Part shown: positions 62,147 to 64,000 of the stretch, in pieces
Layout: each line of letters opens with the position of its first letter
Position numbering within the stretch: the stretch's first letter is position 1
Assembly (NCBI RefSeq): GCF_900101105.1
Contig: NZ_FNGA01000003.1
Coordinates: 558,001 to 622,000, forward strand
DNA length: 64,000 nucleotides
From: Maridesulfovibrio ferrireducens
Lineage (GTDB): Bacteria > Desulfobacterota > Desulfovibrionia > Desulfovibrionales > Desulfovibrionaceae
Reading direction: 5' to 3'
Made by a program: the position numbers and the translations under genes
Notes under the pieces: generated by a model
Told to the model about the DNA's origin: nothing
Seen by the model: only the letters and a program-made list of their open reading frames with translations
Database searches by the model: none

Positions 62147-62872
62147 ATGCCACTCTTATGCGTCAATGTTGATCATGTTGCAACAATCAGACAGGCTAGA
62201 CTAGGAACAGAACCGGACCCGATAGTTGCCGCCGCCATGTGCGAACTGGCAGGAGCAGCCGGAATCATCATGCACCTGCGTGAAGACAGAAGACACGTTC
62301 AGGACAGAGATATTGATCTTATTGCGCAGACTATTCAAACAAAATTTAATTTTGAAATGGCTGCAACTGACGAAATGCAAGCCTTCGCACTCAAAATAAA
62401 TCCCGTCACTGTGTGCCTTGTCCCTGAAAAAAGAGCGGAACTCACAACCGAGGGCGGTCTAAGTTGCGCCGGACATGAAGATAAACTGAAAAAATATCTT
62501 GCTCCGATCCATGCTGCAGGAATCAAATCAAGTCTTTTCATCGATGCAGATCCGGCACAGATTAAAGCCTCACATGAGATCGGTGCCGATTATGTTGAGA
62601 TTCATACTGGTCATTATGCAGATGCTAAAACCAGATCAGAACAAAAACTAGAGCTGAACAGAATCATCGACGGTATAAAAAGAAGTCAGGATCTAGGCCT
62701 TAAAGTTAATCTTGGACATGGTCTTAATTATACCAATATCCTTGATTTTGCTAACGTTCCTGGAATTTGTGAATATTCCATCGGGCATTCAATTATGGCT
62801 CGTGCAATCTTCGTCGGAATAGATCGCGCTGTAAAAGATATGGTTGAAATTATCAGGACATTTGTGGACTAA
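62147..62872 (+). CDS. pdxJ: Pyridoxine 5'-phosphate synthase
   Basis: Forms pyridoxine 5'-phosphate from 1-deoxyxylulose 5-phosphate and aminoacetone-3-phosphate. The TIM-barrel signatures are [44 protein letters not shown] and [12 protein letters not shown]. 241 aa. GGAGG lies a few bases before the ATG. acpS follows after 2 nt and nnr after that: the common pdxJ-acpS-nnr order. Confidence 0.96.
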   Translation: MPLLCVNVDHVATIRQARLGTEPDPIVAAAMCELAGAAGIIMHLREDRRHVQDRDIDLIAQTIQTKFNFEMAATDEMQAFALKINPVTVCLVPEKRAELTTEGGLSCAGHEDKLKKYLAPIHAAGIKSSLFIDADPAQIKASHEIGADYVEIHTGHYADAKTRSEQKLELNRIIDGIKRSQDLGLKVNLGHGLNYTNILDFANVPGICEYSIGHSIMARAIFVGIDRAVKDMVEIIRTFVD

Positions 62873-62874
62873 AA

Positions 62875-63249
62875 ATGATAGTAGGCCTCGGAATAGATTT
62901 AACAGAACTTGATCGCATAGAAAGCTCACTGGAGAAATTCGGTGAGCGTTTTATGCGTACTTTTCTTACTGAAAAAGAGATCAGCTTAGTTCCCGAAATA
63001 AAGAAGATCCAACATCTTGCAGCTAGATTTGCCGCAAAGGAAGCCGCTGTTAAAGCCTTGGGAACAGGATTTGCTGAAGGAATTACCTTTAAGTGTGTTG
63101 AGATTTTAAATCTTAAATCCGGTGCTCCTGAGTTGATATTTAATGGAAAGGGGCTTGAGCGATCCCGTGAATTAGGTGTAGAAAGAATACTCATATCAAT
63201 TACACATGGACGGGACACTGCTGCGGCTGTTGTAATTCTTGAGAAATAA
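62875..63249 (+). CDS. acpS: Holo-[acyl-carrier-protein] synthase
   Basis: Transfers 4'-phosphopantetheine from CoA to ACP. 124 aa with the AcpS signatures IVGLGIDLTELDRIE (metal Asp) and LAARFAAKEAAVKALGTGF (metal Glu and catalytic Lys), and a final SITHGRDTAAAVVI. The ATG is 2 nt after the pdxJ stop, so the two are translationally coupled. Confidence 0.96.
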   Translation: MIVGLGIDLTELDRIESSLEKFGERFMRTFLTEKEISLVPEIKKIQHLAARFAAKEAAVKALGTGFAEGITFKCVEILNLKSGAPELIFNGKGLERSRELGVERILISITHGRDTAAAVVILEK

Positions 63250-63264
63250 CATACGGAGGTAATT

Positions 63265-64000
63265 ATGTTTTCACCGCTTCCTACGCCTGTCGAAATGTCG
63301 GGCTGGGATCAGGCCGCAATTAACGATATAGGTATCCGTGGCGATATCCTTATGGAAAATGCCGGTCGTGAAGCTGTAGCCACCCTTCTCAACGAATACG
63401 GTTCTGTTAAAAACAAATCAGTCCTCATTCTTTCCGGTTCAGGAAACAATGGCGGTGACGGTTTTGTTATAGGCAGGCATTTGGCTGACCTCGGCGCAGA
63501 AATACTGATTCTGCACACCGCGCCTAAAAATAAATATAAAGGCGAAGCTGCATATCATCTTAAGCTCGCAATAAAATCCGGCGTTCAGTTAAAATATTTT
63601 CGTATCAGTGATAAAATCAATATTCCTGAATCTGATATTATCATTGATGCCCTGCTTGGAACCGGTTTTGATAATGAATTGCGCCCGTTTGCCAAGGCCG
63701 TGGTTGATGCAATAAACATGGTAAAACAGCAATCTTTTATCTTTGCGATTGATATTCCTTCCGGTCTTAACGGACTTACCGGAAAACCTCATCCTGTAGC
63801 CGTCAATGCCCATGCTACAGTGACATTTGAAGCTGCAAAAGTTGGGTTGAGTCTTCCCGAAGCTAAACCTTTCACTGGAACTCTTATTGTCAAAAAGATC
63901 GGTATTCCAAATAAGGTTAAAGAAGATCATCCTGTTGCTCATTATTTAATTAATGATAAAATTTTCGATCAGCTTCCTTCTCTTACTCCGACCATGCACA
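63265..64000 (+). CDS. nnr: NAD(P)HX epimerase/dehydratase Nnr, 3' end outside window
   Basis: The open frame runs from ATG 63265 (CGGAGG 8 nt upstream) to the window edge, 245 codons. The visible part is the YjeF N-terminal epimerase: ILMENAGREA, LSGSGNNGGDGFVIGRHLA, DALLGTGFDNELRPF and AIDIPSGLNGLTG. In bacteria this is normally fused to the ADP-dependent dehydratase, which would lie beyond 64000. It repairs hydrated NAD(P)H. Confidence 0.92.
   Translation, partial: MFSPLPTPVEMSGWDQAAINDIGIRGDILMENAGREAVATLLNEYGSVKNKSVLILSGSGNNGGDGFVIGRHLADLGAEILILHTAPKNKYKGEAAYHLKLAIKSGVQLKYFRISDKINIPESDIIIDALLGTGFDNELRPFAKAVVDAINMVKQQSFIFAIDIPSGLNGLTGKPHPVAVNAHATVTFEAAKVGLSLPEAKPFTGTLIVKKIGIPNKVKEDHPVAHYLINDKIFDQLPSLTPTMH

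Overview
The window is an AT-rich, gene-dense bacterial chromosome segment with no phage, IS element or CRISPR. Several features point to a deltaproteobacterial sulfate reducer of the Desulfovibrio group, probably a marine low-GC lineage. Adenylate kinase carries Cys129-x5-His135-x15-Cys151-x2-Cys154, the metal site known from Desulfovibrio gigas. Other pointers are a DsrE-like protein, a haem/sirohaem/cytochrome c maturation operon, LL-diaminopimelate aminotransferase, and a DHH-CBS-poly(A) polymerase fusion. The assignment is inference from gene content, not a database match.

Layout. 1-3941: a GAF protein cut by the window edge, mreB, an inositol-phosphatase family gene, a degenerate Nudix protein and rimI. 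3988-7431: pgk-tpiA-secG, three tandem tRNA-Leu(GAG) genes and a VOC protein. 7456-10954: a K+ channel fused to hemerythrin, a DsrE-like protein, a 62-aa protein and an M20 amidohydrolase. 11012-14576 (minus): nadC-nadA-nadB, with mgtE divergent. 16199-21157 (minus): sirohaem synthase-like gene, ccsA, hemA, an unknown gene, tilS and adk. 21261-23782: two glycosyltransferases. 23883-27135: cheR, an HDOD protein and a PAS histidine kinase.

27220-35721 (minus): HIT protein, lapA, lapB, mutS, a lipoprotein and lysA end at a strong terminator, followed by rsmE and rarA. 36067-39652 (minus): tyrosine recombinase and the DHH-CBS-PAP fusion. 39769-42461: dapL and folK (folK has no standard start codon), a YHS-like membrane protein and a transaldolase-fold protein lacking its catalytic lysine. 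A 616-bp gap precedes a large TPR protein. 45321-59994 (minus): trkA-trkH, rpsT, glyQ-glyS, recO, a RodZ-like protein, two SurA-like chaperones, mfd and cheW. 60259-64000: a 71-aa protein, ugd (minus), pdxJ, acpS and nnr (cut by the window edge).

Most of this is housekeeping: NAD synthesis, lower glycolysis, tetrapyrroles, lysine/DAP, envelope assembly, DNA repair and K+ uptake. The more unusual points are the channel-hemerythrin fusion, the ATC/ACG/ATA start problem of folK, two family members with lost catalytic residues (Nudix and transaldolase fold), the duplicated tRNA-Leu units with a compensatory terminator change, and a terminator-like hairpin inside lapB.
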